Below, piece after piece: positions 16,457 to 24,271 of a stretch of 45,506 nucleotides of DNA. This stretch comes from Bacillota bacterium (GTDB lineage: Bacteria; Bacillota; Limnochordia; DTU087): NCBI GenBank assembly GCA_012799135.1, contig JAAZLW010000015.1, forward strand, positions 1 through 45,506. Direction: 5' to 3'. The notes under the pieces are model-generated. The model was not told the DNA's origin and searched no databases. It saw nothing but the letters and a program-made list of their open reading frames with translations. Positions within the stretch are counted from its first letter, which is position 1; each line of letters starts with the position of its first letter. The translations under genes and the position numbers were made by a program.

Positions 16457-17309
16457 TTACTTTTCCCCCTTTGCTTTGCTTGGCTAATAAGCCAGGATAG
16501 ATATACCGCTTCCCTGTGTGTTTCTTCGTTGCATCCCATTCTGCCAAAATCTTCACCGCGTGTGTCGCCGCCCTAGAGACCTTCTCCTCGACTCCCTCAT
16601 CACTCCAGATATTGTTAATCCGATCCGCCACAATGCCCACAATCATCCCGGCCCGCTTCCGGTATAGCCTGGCCAAGGTAAGTAGAGTCGCTCCCTCCAT
16701 CTCCAGGTTTGTGACTCCCACCCTCTGATAGTGCTCTAGAAGCTGTTCCTTTCCGGGTGCTACATAGTCGTCATAAGCAGGTCTTGCTTGACCGGCAAAA
16801 AAGGACCCAGTGGTAGCCGCCAGTCCCAAATGATAGGAAAACCCCAATTCTTCACAGGCTTGGATCAGTGCCATGACTACATCGTAGTCTGCGTAAGCCG
16901 GGTATTCAGGCCATACATATAGACTAGATGTACCATCAAAACGGACTGCCCCTGCATCAATGACAAGGTCACCACAGTGGATATCAGATTGAATGGAACC
17001 ACTGGTTCCGACCCGGATCAAAGTCTCGGCTCCCAGGCGGGCCAATTCATCCAGTACTACCTCGGTAGAAGGTCCCCCTACACCGGTAGATACAGCGGAA
17101 ATGTCGACTCCCTGATATGTTCCTGTAGCTGTCCGATATTGCCGGTAATTGCCCTTTTCCTCAAACTTGTCCCAGTAACAGGTAATCTTGGGTATCCGAT
17201 CAGGATCACCCGGCAAAAGAACATATGGGGCAAGATCGCCTTTGCGCAACCTGGTTGCATAGGCCACACCCCCTACCTCGGGTCTGTCTGCCGCCGATTG
17301 TGCCATCAT
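16449..17309 (-). CDS. udp: Uridine phosphorylase (nucleoside phosphorylase family 1)
   Basis: Motifs of the NP-I family are clear: VLLPGDPDRIPKI with the phosphate-binding Gly-Asp-Pro, LIRVGTSGSIQ, and NLEMEGATLLTLARL, the Glu-Met-Glu that binds the ribose. It splits uridine (or a related nucleoside) with phosphate into base and ribose 1-phosphate in the cytoplasm. The purine-specific Asp in the usual late position is not evident (GIVADRINN), in keeping with a uridine enzyme, though a purine-specific role is not excluded. ATG 17309, with AAAGG six bases upstream, is chosen over the GTG two codons earlier. It lies between the MtnA-like gene and the nucleoside receptor gene. Confidence 0.87.
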   Translation of the reverse strand: MMAQSAADRPEVGGVAYATRLRKGDLAPYVLLPGDPDRIPKITCYWDKFEEKGNYRQYRTATGTYQGVDISAVSTGVGGPSTEVVLDELARLGAETLIRVGTSGSIQSDIHCGDLVIDAGAVRFDGTSSLYVWPEYPAYADYDVVMALIQACEELGFSYHLGLAATTGSFFAGQARPAYDDYVAPGKEQLLEHYQRVGVTNLEMEGATLLTLARLYRKRAGMIVGIVADRINNIWSDEGVEEKVSRAATHAVKILAEWDATKKHTGKRYIYPGLLAKQSKGGKVND

Positions 17310-17332
17310 AGTCACCCTTTCATCATGATCAG

Positions 17333-17370
17333 AAAGGCCAACCGTCAGTTGGATTCACCGGTTGGCCTTT
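17333..17370 (-). terminator. Intercistronic hairpin spanning the stop codon of the MtnA-like gene
   Basis: A 12-bp perfect stem AAAGGCCAACCG/CGGTTGGCCTTT on the minus strand. Its 5' arm lies in the last codons of the MtnA-like gene, the stop TGA is in the loop, and the 3' arm is followed by only CTGATC. It may be a partial terminator or an RNA-processing/stability hairpin that sets different levels for the first gene and the rest of the operon. Confidence 0.6.
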
Positions 17371-18403
17371 TCTCTACCATCACGTGATTCTTGATATCAG
17401 AAGGGGCAAACACACCATTGGCACAGACAATAGCAGAAATGTACTCAGGGGGAGTGACATCAAAGGCTGGATACTCGGCCCTAAGCTCCGGAATAGTTGT
17501 TGGAACCCCGTTTACCTCTTTCACCTCGTCGGCGTTCCGTTGCTCGATGACGATATCGGCACCGGTATTAATGTTTGGATCCACACCCTCATAGGCAAGT
17601 ACAAAGAAGGGAATTCCATGGGCATGAGCAGCAATGGCATGGAGAAACGTTCCTACTTTATTGGCAATCGAGCCATCCATGGCAACAGCATCAGCTGCAG
17701 TGACATACTTATTAATCTTACCGGCTGCCATCATGTAGGCACTCATACTATCAGTGATTAGAGTTACCGGAATACCCATCTCGTGGATGCTTGGTGCTGT
17801 CAACTTAGCACCCTGCAAATATGGCCGAGTCTCACAAGAGTAAACTGATATCTGCTTGCCGGCCTCCCTGGCAAAGTGAAACATCCATAGAATAGCACCG
17901 GCCGCGTAGCAATGGGTAAGAACAGTATCACCATCATCTAGGAGACTAGCGGCATGGCGTCCTGTCTCGCGGCTCACTTCATCAAAATAAGCTAGATAGC
18001 CTTGGACATGCTGAAGGAGCCTTTCCTCCAAATCAGCCGAGCCACCAAACTTCTCGGCTATCTGCTCAAGCTCATGAATCAAGACCCACAAGCGCTGTCC
18101 GGTGGGCCTGGTATTCCTTAGTCTTTCTGCTGCCTTCTGCAAATGCTGACGACGCTTGTCCATAGAGAATTTGCGAGCAGTATGAGCTGCTTGTACATAT
18201 CCCAACCCAGCAGCTACCGCGACCCCAATAGCCCCTTGGATTACCATATCCTCCACGGCCCTAGCTGTAGCTTCATAATCAGTGCAAGTCAACCATTCCC
18301 TCTCAAATGGGAATTTCCGGCGATCAAGCACTTCCACTTGTCCATCTTGATACTTTAGTGTATTGGCATCGCTAATTAGAATTGGCATCTTGTGTTTGGT
18401 CAA
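17345..18403 (-). CDS. MtnA/eIF2B-family aldose-1-phosphate isomerase (methylthioribose-1-phosphate isomerase-like)
   Basis: Family landmarks are present but altered: GAIGVAVAAGLG (usually GAPAIGVAAA), RPTGQRL, LTHCYAAGA with the catalytic Cys, ETRPYLQGAKLTAP, ITDSMSAYMM, and AADAVAMDGSIANKVGT with the catalytic Asp. MtnA converts 5-methylthioribose 1-phosphate to the ketose; relatives act on ribose 1,5-bisphosphate or 5-deoxyribose 1-phosphate. This copy is the first gene of a nucleoside uptake operon next to uridine phosphorylase, whose product is ribose 1-phosphate, so another aldose 1-phosphate is a plausible substrate. I start at TTG 18403, with AAGGGGAG eight bases upstream; ATG 18436 has no good ribosome binding site. 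Length about 352. Confidence 0.8.
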   Translation of the reverse strand: MTKHKMPILISDANTLKYQDGQVEVLDRRKFPFEREWLTCTDYEATARAVEDMVIQGAIGVAVAAGLGYVQAAHTARKFSMDKRRQHLQKAAERLRNTRPTGQRLWVLIHELEQIAEKFGGSADLEERLLQHVQGYLAYFDEVSRETGRHAASLLDDGDTVLTHCYAAGAILWMFHFAREAGKQISVYSCETRPYLQGAKLTAPSIHEMGIPVTLITDSMSAYMMAAGKINKYVTAADAVAMDGSIANKVGTFLHAIAAHAHGIPFFVLAYEGVDPNINTGADIVIEQRNADEVKEVNGVPTTIPELRAEYPAFDVTPPEYISAIVCANGVFAPSDIKNHVMVEKRPTGESN

Positions 18404-18507
18404 ATATGGATCTCCCCTTTCCATGTCTCGAGCCATCAGAACTTCGCAAGGTTTGGTCTTCAGTTGACCCCTTGGACCTTCCCGTAAATTTCTATATCGT
18501 TCTATTT

Positions 18508-18537
18508 ATCATAGCATGTGCTGACAATTAGTGTCAA
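18508..18537 (-). promoter_or_regulatory. Strong sigma-A-type promoter of the nucleoside operon, with an inverted repeat
   Basis: On the minus strand a perfect TTGACA, an 18-base spacer and TGC-TATGAT (extended -10, 5/6). The inverted repeat TGACA-CTAAT-TGTCA overlaps the -35 box and could be an operator. The ~100-base leader to the MtnA-like start contains nested complementary blocks (AAGGTC...GACC...CCTT) that I cannot assign to a known riboswitch. Confidence 0.8.
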
Positions 18538-18569
18538 CGCTATCACTTTCTGGAAAAGCCGTCGCTAAA

Positions 18570-19691
18570 CTAGTTTCGCTTCACTGCCTCATAGACTAAC
18601 ATCGTCTCCGTCACAGCCTTTTTCCAGGAGTAGCGCTTTACCCATTCCCTGCCCTTCTGTGCGAGCCGGATAGCCGTCTTCCCGTCGGTAATTACCTGTA
18701 CTATAGCCTCAGTCAGTCCCGCCTCATCATAGGGTTCAACCTGCCACGCCCCTTCCCCCACCACTTCCGTCAAAGCTGCAGCATTGGAGGTGATAGTCGG
18801 AGTCCCACAAGCCATAGCCTCCAAAGGCGGCATACCGAAACCTTCATAGAGGGATGGATAGACAAAGACATCAGCAGCACAATAGAATTGGGGTAAATCC
18901 CGGACAGGGACATAACCGGGGAAGACTAGCTGTTTCTCTATGCCTAGGGCTCGAGCCAGTTGCAAGAGCCCCGCTACCTCGGGAGTCGCCCGTCCGGCCA
19001 CGACCAATATAGCCCCTGATCCTACTTCCTTGCAGCTGGCGGCAAAGGCGCGTAGCAGTAATCCCACGTTCTTGCGCAAGCTAAAGCCACCTACATAGAG
19101 GATCAAAGGATTGCCTGTTATGCCATAGCACTCTTCTAGAAACTCTCGGCAGGGGGCTTGCGGCAAAGACACGTAGATAGGCTCAGGTGCCGGATAGATC
19201 ACGACAATTTTCTCCGGCGGTACCTCAAGATGACGAAGAATATCCTTTCTCGAATAATGTGAAACAGTAATTAGCTTATCTGCCCGCTTGGCGATATAGG
19301 GCATTTGCTTTAGGAAGCGGCGGAGGAAAGTAGAATTGCATGTCTGGGGCAAGATATAGGGAATTACATCATGTAGAGTGACTACCACCGGGAAGGGAAC
19401 TTGTTGGGGAAGATTAAGACCATTTTGCGGCATATGGTAGAGATCGATTTTCGCTTCCAACATAGCGCCCATCATATGGGTTTGCTCTACTTGCCAGTCA
19501 GGGTTTTCCGGCACCGCCACTCTGTGCACATTAGGCGCTTCACCCATCATCGTAACGGCCGACTCCGGGCAAAAAAAGAGAAACTCATGGTTAGCTCTGG
19601 TGGCCAATCCTTTAGCCAATTGGTAGGTATATGTGCCGATCCCTGTCCCTCTAAACCAGACGGCTCCCCGGGCATCAATGGCGATCTTCAT
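18570..19691 (-). CDS. GT4-family glycosyltransferase (GT 2 of 3)
   Basis: A 373-residue GT-B enzyme beginning MKIAIDARGAVWFRGTGIGTYTYQLAKGL, nearly the same opening as GT1, with YVGGFSLRKNVGLLLRAF and the EX7E-type motif YPSLYEGFGMPPLEAMACGTPTI. The ORF track extends it 79 codons upstream, but that part overlaps the preceding gene out of frame and has no family similarity. ATG 19691 has GGGG just upstream and leaves a 17-base overlap with the pseudokinase gene, so the two are coupled. Nucleotide-sugar donor not known; GDP-mannose or GDP-heptose are candidates from context. Confidence 0.92.
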   Translation of the reverse strand: MKIAIDARGAVWFRGTGIGTYTYQLAKGLATRANHEFLFFCPESAVTMMGEAPNVHRVAVPENPDWQVEQTHMMGAMLEAKIDLYHMPQNGLNLPQQVPFPVVVTLHDVIPYILPQTCNSTFLRRFLKQMPYIAKRADKLITVSHYSRKDILRHLEVPPEKIVVIYPAPEPIYVSLPQAPCREFLEECYGITGNPLILYVGGFSLRKNVGLLLRAFAASCKEVGSGAILVVAGRATPEVAGLLQLARALGIEKQLVFPGYVPVRDLPQFYCAADVFVYPSLYEGFGMPPLEAMACGTPTITSNAAALTEVVGEGAWQVEPYDEAGLTEAIVQVITDGKTAIRLAQKGREWVKRYSWKKAVTETMLVYEAVKRN

Positions 19692-20715
19692 ACCCCAATT
19701 CATCCCCCAGTAGCCTCTGCCAGTATTCCTGTCGATCTGTTGCTTGCCCCCACTCCCGCCGCAATGTTTCCATAGCCTCCGGCTCATCCAGCTTACGACT
19801 TCCCTTATAGTAATCATAGGCAGCTTCCCAGACCCCTTCAGGAAAGATGCCCAATCCATAGATAAGCCCAAGTTCTGCACGGCAGAGAGGCCGGATGGCT
19901 TGATAAGCGGCAAGTACCCCTTGGGCAATAGCTAATGACCCTTCGGCATATTCATTGATATTCCCTAAAAGAGCAGCTACATCCAGGGCCAGAAGACCCC
20001 AAGTGCTTTTTTTGAGATTCGGAAGCTGTACTTTTCCATCATCAGTTACCCGGAACATTCGGCCATGGCAATTGCCCTGCAAGAGCCCTACTAGTTTTGG
20101 GTCTGTTTCTAAGTCATGAATCCCAATCTCTGTCAATAGATCAACTGAGCAGTGGAGCAACCCAGCCAAATGGTCATAGATTTCCAGGTAAAACAGGTCA
20201 AAGGCTTTAGGATATAATCGATTGAGGGCCATGATTCGGAAAAGATTTAGCTCCTGGCGTTTTGGAATCAATGCCGGTTCGATAGGGTTTGACCTCTCTA
20301 CACCTTCCTGTAAGGACAAGGGCAACTGCTGAGATAGTAAATGCAACTCTGCCAGGACCGATGCGATCCTGACGCCATCTTCCTTTAGACTAAGCTCACC
20401 CCGTCGACCACCCGCCCTAGTACTCATATAGGTCAGCTGATCATTGAAGTAGAACCCCAGATCTCCTGACGAAGTTACCCGTAAGGTCCCCAGCCCGGCA
20501 AGCCCCTGGCCTTGCAAGTAATCCCAACATTGCAGTATAGCAATGGTCTCTTTTGGTTGCTCAGTATGGTATAGCTGAAAAACTCCCTCCCGGGTAAAAA
20601 CCGTATAACAGCCTTCGCCTGGCTCCATGAGTGTTACGTCTAGATTGTAGACAGTCTCCAGCTGCGCAGCCAGAACCTGATTATTTGTGTCTTCGTCCGC
20701 TAACAACCGCAGCAA
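19675..20715 (-). CDS. Degenerate CotS-like protein, predicted pseudokinase (copy D)
   Basis: By length, predicted secondary pattern and position before a GT4 gene this is a CotS homologue, with IFPEGVWEAAYDYYKG in place of the FPxExWxxxxxYY block. The catalytic parts are gone: the candidate N-lobe Lys is Tyr (FQLYHT), HxD reads HGR in GNCHGRMFRV, the loop Asn is missing, and the DFD metal motif is replaced by LPNLKK. The reading frame is intact over about 346 codons, so it is not a decaying gene. It is expected to lack kinase activity and may serve as a scaffold or a regulator of a partner. I start at TTG 20715 with AAAGGGGG upstream; the track start (TTG 20769) lies in a hairpin. Confidence 0.75.
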   Translation of the reverse strand: MLRLLADEDTNNQVLAAQLETVYNLDVTLMEPGEGCYTVFTREGVFQLYHTEQPKETIAILQCWDYLQGQGLAGLGTLRVTSSGDLGFYFNDQLTYMSTRAGGRRGELSLKEDGVRIASVLAELHLLSQQLPLSLQEGVERSNPIEPALIPKRQELNLFRIMALNRLYPKAFDLFYLEIYDHLAGLLHCSVDLLTEIGIHDLETDPKLVGLLQGNCHGRMFRVTDDGKVQLPNLKKSTWGLLALDVAALLGNINEYAEGSLAIAQGVLAAYQAIRPLCRAELGLIYGLGIFPEGVWEAAYDYYKGSRKLDEPEAMETLRREWGQATDRQEYWQRLLGDELGYEDRH

Positions 20716-20767
20716 AGACAGCCACCCCCTTTGCCGGGTCAATGCCTGCACTTGAGCACGGAGACCC

Positions 20768-20801
20768 AAAGGCCGGTCTTATTGTCAAGAAACCGGCCTT
20801 T
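20768..20801 (-). terminator. Hairpin between copies E and D
   Basis: Ten-base perfect arms AAAGGCCGGT and ACCGGCCTTT enclose 14 bases, 30 bases past the stop of copy E. On the minus strand it is followed by GGGTCTCC after a TTT inside the stem, so it is at best a partial terminator or a processing site. It covers the start of copy D proposed in the ORF track. Confidence 0.5.
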
Positions 20802-20831
20802 GCTGATGGCCCCGTATCCCGCAGATAGCAT

Positions 20832-23069
20832 TTACAGGGAGCGCCTCTCCCGGCCCCGACGACGTCTCCCCAAGGGCTCCGGAAAACTCGCCCACTCCAC
20901 TGTTGAACCTCGGGTTCCGGGGCTCGGCGAGATGAGCTCCGGTTGTTTCCCATCCCCAATCATCTTTTCCCCTTCAGCTTCCTCTGCTAGCACTAACTGG
21001 AACGCTATCTCCCGCTCTGCTTCCGGACCTGGCTCTTTTGCAGCCGGTGCAGCTGCTTCCCAGGCCTCTGATACCTTTTCCTCGGATACGGGCATTACTT
21101 GATCGAGTTGGTCGGCGGCTACAGTCAACTGCACGGTGCCCTCTTCACTGTCCTCTGCTTCGGGTGATGCCGCCTTTAATACCATCTCTTGGGTAGCTGG
21201 GCCTCCCCTCAAAACCTCGGGGGGCATTGGTGCTTTGTAGGTTACTTCCTTGCCCTCAACCTGTTCTAAGCCTACCGCATACTCGACTGGGATCTCCATG
21301 CCCGGTTCAATCAACTCCATCGGCTTTACGCCAGGCCCAGTTAGCACCGGCATCTCGTTATCCTGCACGACCCCTCCACGGTCTTCTCTCAAAGATACAG
21401 CCTCTTCTATCGGTACTTCCCGATTGATGTGTTCCATGTCAACGGCTTGATCCAGCCTCACCTCACCTTCTTTCCCCAGTTGTAAGTCAAAAGCCCCCAT
21501 ACCTTCCTGCACCATTACTTCTTCTCCCATATCTGATGGACACTCCCCTACCCCAGCCATGATTGGTATGCTAGGACTCTCTTCTTTGTGGCCTCTTGGG
21601 ATTTCCACAGGGATCTCCACGCCTGGTTGCATAGCATCATCTACCTGCACACCTTCCTGGCTTGGCTCAGAGATGTGCCTTTCGCCCATCCATGCATCAC
21701 CTCCCACAGGTTCTTCTGTGAACATGGCACCGGAGATGGTTTCCAAACGCCTAGCCAAGCTGGCCAATTCATGGCGAAGAGCCCATAGCTCTTCATCTTC
21801 TAGCTGCCCATATTCAGTGTCTTCGTCCCCCCAGTAGAAAGACTGTGGCCAATGGTCTGGTTCTCCAGTGTCCGGCTGGGGTGTCTCGGGTATCTCGTAC
21901 TTGCCCTCGGCCTCTGGATGAGAATCAGCCTGGATCTCGATCTCCGGCACTTCAGATACAACTACCGGCAGCTCTTCCGATTCAGCCTCTACCGACACGG
22001 GCAAAGGATAGGGGATGGTCTGGAACAGCTGTACCGGGCTGTGTACTAGCTTAGATGGCTGGACCTGGGCCAGGGCTTTGGCAAAGGCTTCCTGCTTTGC
22101 GAGTTCATCTATAGCTCTCTCTAAGCGTTCTAGATGAATCTTACCCTGCTCATAGAAGGAGCGAGCCACCTGCCACCCTCGGTTGGACAAGGCACAAAGA
22201 GCCGGCAAGAGAGCCATTTCTTCCCGAGTCAAAGGGTTTGCCTCCTGATAGCTTTTGATCAGAAATAATGCCTTGTCTACATCCCAATCGCTGTGACGAA
22301 TTAGCATTCGCCCCAGGTCATATATCCTAAGATCTGACCGGGCATTATCAAAATCGATTACGTAGATCTTGCCATCATTGCCGGCAATCAGATTGCTGGC
22401 AATGGGGCTCGTATGGCAGGTTGTGATCAGCTCTGCCTCCTGGCTCAGTAGCTCATAATCGCCTTCGTCAAGCAACTGCAATCCAATACCCATTATCCGA
22501 ATGAAATCATCGGCCACCTGACAAAATCGGCGGCCAAACTTACCCCTACGAGCACTTTCCGCCTGTTGTCGATACTTCTCCAAGTCCTCCGCCTGTCGGC
22601 CATATTTCTCTTGCCAGTTAGGTGCTATCTGGCGGTGACACTCCCCCACTCCTCGATAGTCCTGGACTAAGCGATGCATTTCCCCTAGGACTTTTACTGC
22701 CATCTCCAGATGAAATGGATCCTCAGGGTCCACCTCTGTACCCTGCACCCAGGCAGATGCATAGACTAACCCCTGGGGGGTCTCCACATAAGGCGCACCA
22801 TCCTTAGTCAGATGCAGGGGCATACTTCTTTTCCACCCCTTACCGGCTAGGTGCTCTAGGGCTCCGTGGACATAGTCCAATTCTGCCTGGGAATACTTGA
22901 AGAATTTGACCTTTTTCCAACCTTGGCTGGTGTTGACCTTAAATACTCCGTTCTCTTTCTCGACCTGCAATATCCTCAGATCGTAATCATCTGCGATCGA
23001 CTGCAAAACCTGGTATTGGTCCAACACGCTATGAAATCCCAAGCGACGCCGTTTTCTCATTCTGCCCAT
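20832..23069 (-). CDS. CotS-like protein with altered catalytic loop and ~410-residue acidic tail (copy E)
   Basis: Residues 1-335 are a CotS-like APH fold: N-lobe WKKVKFFKYSQAELDYV, catalytic loop TTCHTSPIASN, metal motif VIDFDNA, and ALSNRGWQVARSFYEQG. The HxD Asp is replaced (HTS), while the loop Asn and DFD remain. The remaining ~410 residues are Pro/Glu/Val-rich, low-complexity and acidic, with loosely repeated blocks (PGVEIPVEIP, PGMEIPVEYA, REVPIEEA) and a very basic end, GRRRRGRERRSL. Such tails in spore coat proteins often mediate assembly; this one I do not recognise. I start at ATG 23069 with GGGAGG about eight bases upstream, not the track start 23162. First gene of the E-D-GT2 operon. 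Confidence 0.82.
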   Translation of the reverse strand: MGRMRKRRRLGFHSVLDQYQVLQSIADDYDLRILQVEKENGVFKVNTSQGWKKVKFFKYSQAELDYVHGALEHLAGKGWKRSMPLHLTKDGAPYVETPQGLVYASAWVQGTEVDPEDPFHLEMAVKVLGEMHRLVQDYRGVGECHRQIAPNWQEKYGRQAEDLEKYRQQAESARRGKFGRRFCQVADDFIRIMGIGLQLLDEGDYELLSQEAELITTCHTSPIASNLIAGNDGKIYVIDFDNARSDLRIYDLGRMLIRHSDWDVDKALFLIKSYQEANPLTREEMALLPALCALSNRGWQVARSFYEQGKIHLERLERAIDELAKQEAFAKALAQVQPSKLVHSPVQLFQTIPYPLPVSVEAESEELPVVVSEVPEIEIQADSHPEAEGKYEIPETPQPDTGEPDHWPQSFYWGDEDTEYGQLEDEELWALRHELASLARRLETISGAMFTEEPVGGDAWMGERHISEPSQEGVQVDDAMQPGVEIPVEIPRGHKEESPSIPIMAGVGECPSDMGEEVMVQEGMGAFDLQLGKEGEVRLDQAVDMEHINREVPIEEAVSLREDRGGVVQDNEMPVLTGPGVKPMELIEPGMEIPVEYAVGLEQVEGKEVTYKAPMPPEVLRGGPATQEMVLKAASPEAEDSEEGTVQLTVAADQLDQVMPVSEEKVSEAWEAAAPAAKEPGPEAEREIAFQLVLAEEAEGEKMIGDGKQPELISPSPGTRGSTVEWASFPEPLGRRRRGRERRSL

Positions 23070-23230
23070 TCCCGTTCCCTCCCGTCGGGATGTCAGCTTC
23101 CATATATTAATATGATAGGACTGAAATCCCTGTGCTTCGTTCACCAAATCTGTGATGGTCAAATATAATAAATACGCACTATAGCCCTGTGTGCCAACCG
23201 GCAGATAGCATCGGAAAGGATGGAGGGCTC
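23070..23230. promoter_or_regulatory. Divergent promoter region between copies E and F
   Basis: AT-rich 161-base region between two outward-facing operons. On the plus strand TTCACC, an 18-base spacer and TATAAT (23148-23177 region) would suit a sigma-A promoter with a weak -35. The minus-strand CATATTAATA could belong to a sporulation sigma factor but the match is poor. I cannot assign a sigma factor with confidence. Confidence 0.3.
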
Positions 23231-24229
23231 GTGACCTTGGAACAGGCGGCCGCCCATCAATTCGGCATTGTCCCGAACAAGATAACAGCAGTACGCCGAG
23301 CCTTTAAGGTTGTCAGTGTTCAAGGCATCTTTGCCCTTAAGAAAAGCCGCCAAAGTAAGACCGGAATACATTTTATCCATGCAGCCAAGGAGCACCTATA
23401 CGAGCAAGGTATGACCAATATCGATCGATATGTCCTTACCCCAGACAAAGCTCCTTATGCAGATGTAGAAGAACACCTGTTTGTGATGAGTGCTTGGGTA
23501 GACAGTCGGGAGGCTCACTATGATGCCCTTAGTGACGTAATCCCGGCAGCAACAGTTTTGGCAATGCTTCACCAAAGTGCCCGAGGTTTTGTCCCACCTG
23601 CAGCACCTGACCGGATTTGGTGGGGCTCTTGGCCCGGTCTCTGGCACGAACGGCTGGAAACACTGCAACAGTATAAAGCCATAGCTCAAACACAAGTAGC
23701 CCCCAGCCGCTTCGATCGACGGTTTCTTCGATATATTGATCGACACTGGGAACAAGGTCGAGAGGCCTTGCAAATCCTGACCGGTTCCGAATACACTAAC
23801 GTAACCGCTCAATACCAGATGGCAGGCTGTATCTGTCATCACGACTACTCTGAGAGGAACGTGCTATTTACCCCCACACATACCGTCCATTTGGTGGATT
23901 TCGATTACTCTATCTGTGACCTCCCTATCCACGATCTGGTGAACTTTCTGAGGCGAGTGGCCAAGTTTACCAGCTATAATGGAGACACAGCCTGCCGGGC
24001 ATTGGCAGCTTATTTGGATATAAATCCCCTATCAAAGGAAGAACTGCAGCTCTTTGTTCCCCTTTGGCTTTGGCCTCAGAAATTCTGGGAAGTTACCTAT
24101 CAGTACTATGGTGAAAAACGCACTCGACCGAGGGGAAAATACTCTGATCGGCTACGCCGCCGCTGCCATACCAGGGAGAAGGAGCGGTGCCTCTTGGAGC
24201 ACATAGCAAGAGCTTTTCAGCTCAGCTGA
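23231..24229 (+). CDS. CotS-family spore coat kinase-like protein (copy F)
   Basis: A 332-residue APH-fold protein with N-lobe IFALKKSRQ, catalytic loop CICHHDYSERN (HHD about 203-205, Asn 210) and metal motif LVDFDYS (223-225), followed by HDLVNFLRR. The tail block LWLWPQKFWEVTYQYY matches the other copies. All phosphotransfer residues are present. The track begins at GTG 23189; I prefer GTG 23231 because GGAGG sits four bases upstream and the start then lines up with the other copies. It is the first gene of a plus-strand operon with GT3 and a small membrane protein. Confidence 0.86.
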   Translation: MTLEQAAAHQFGIVPNKITAVRRAFKVVSVQGIFALKKSRQSKTGIHFIHAAKEHLYEQGMTNIDRYVLTPDKAPYADVEEHLFVMSAWVDSREAHYDALSDVIPAATVLAMLHQSARGFVPPAAPDRIWWGSWPGLWHERLETLQQYKAIAQTQVAPSRFDRRFLRYIDRHWEQGREALQILTGSEYTNVTAQYQMAGCICHHDYSERNVLFTPTHTVHLVDFDYSICDLPIHDLVNFLRRVAKFTSYNGDTACRALAAYLDINPLSKEELQLFVPLWLWPQKFWEVTYQYYGEKRTRPRGKYSDRLRRRCHTREKERCLLEHIARAFQLS

Positions 24230-24271
24230 TAAACTCTACGCCACCCAAATCCGGCTGAAAGGGGAAAGAAC

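Noticed and set aside
19692-19928. 79-residue N-terminal extension of GT2
   Set aside because: It overlaps the upstream pseudokinase gene out of frame; the GT4 domain starts exactly at ATG 19691.
20716-20769. Upstream TTG start of copy D
   Set aside because: The codon lies in a 10-bp perfect hairpin and has no ribosome site, whereas TTG 20715 follows AAAGGGGG.
20832-22100. Plus-strand ORFs opposite the copy E tail
   Set aside because: They are overlapping shadows caused by the low-complexity tail; no ribosome sites and no recognisable domains.
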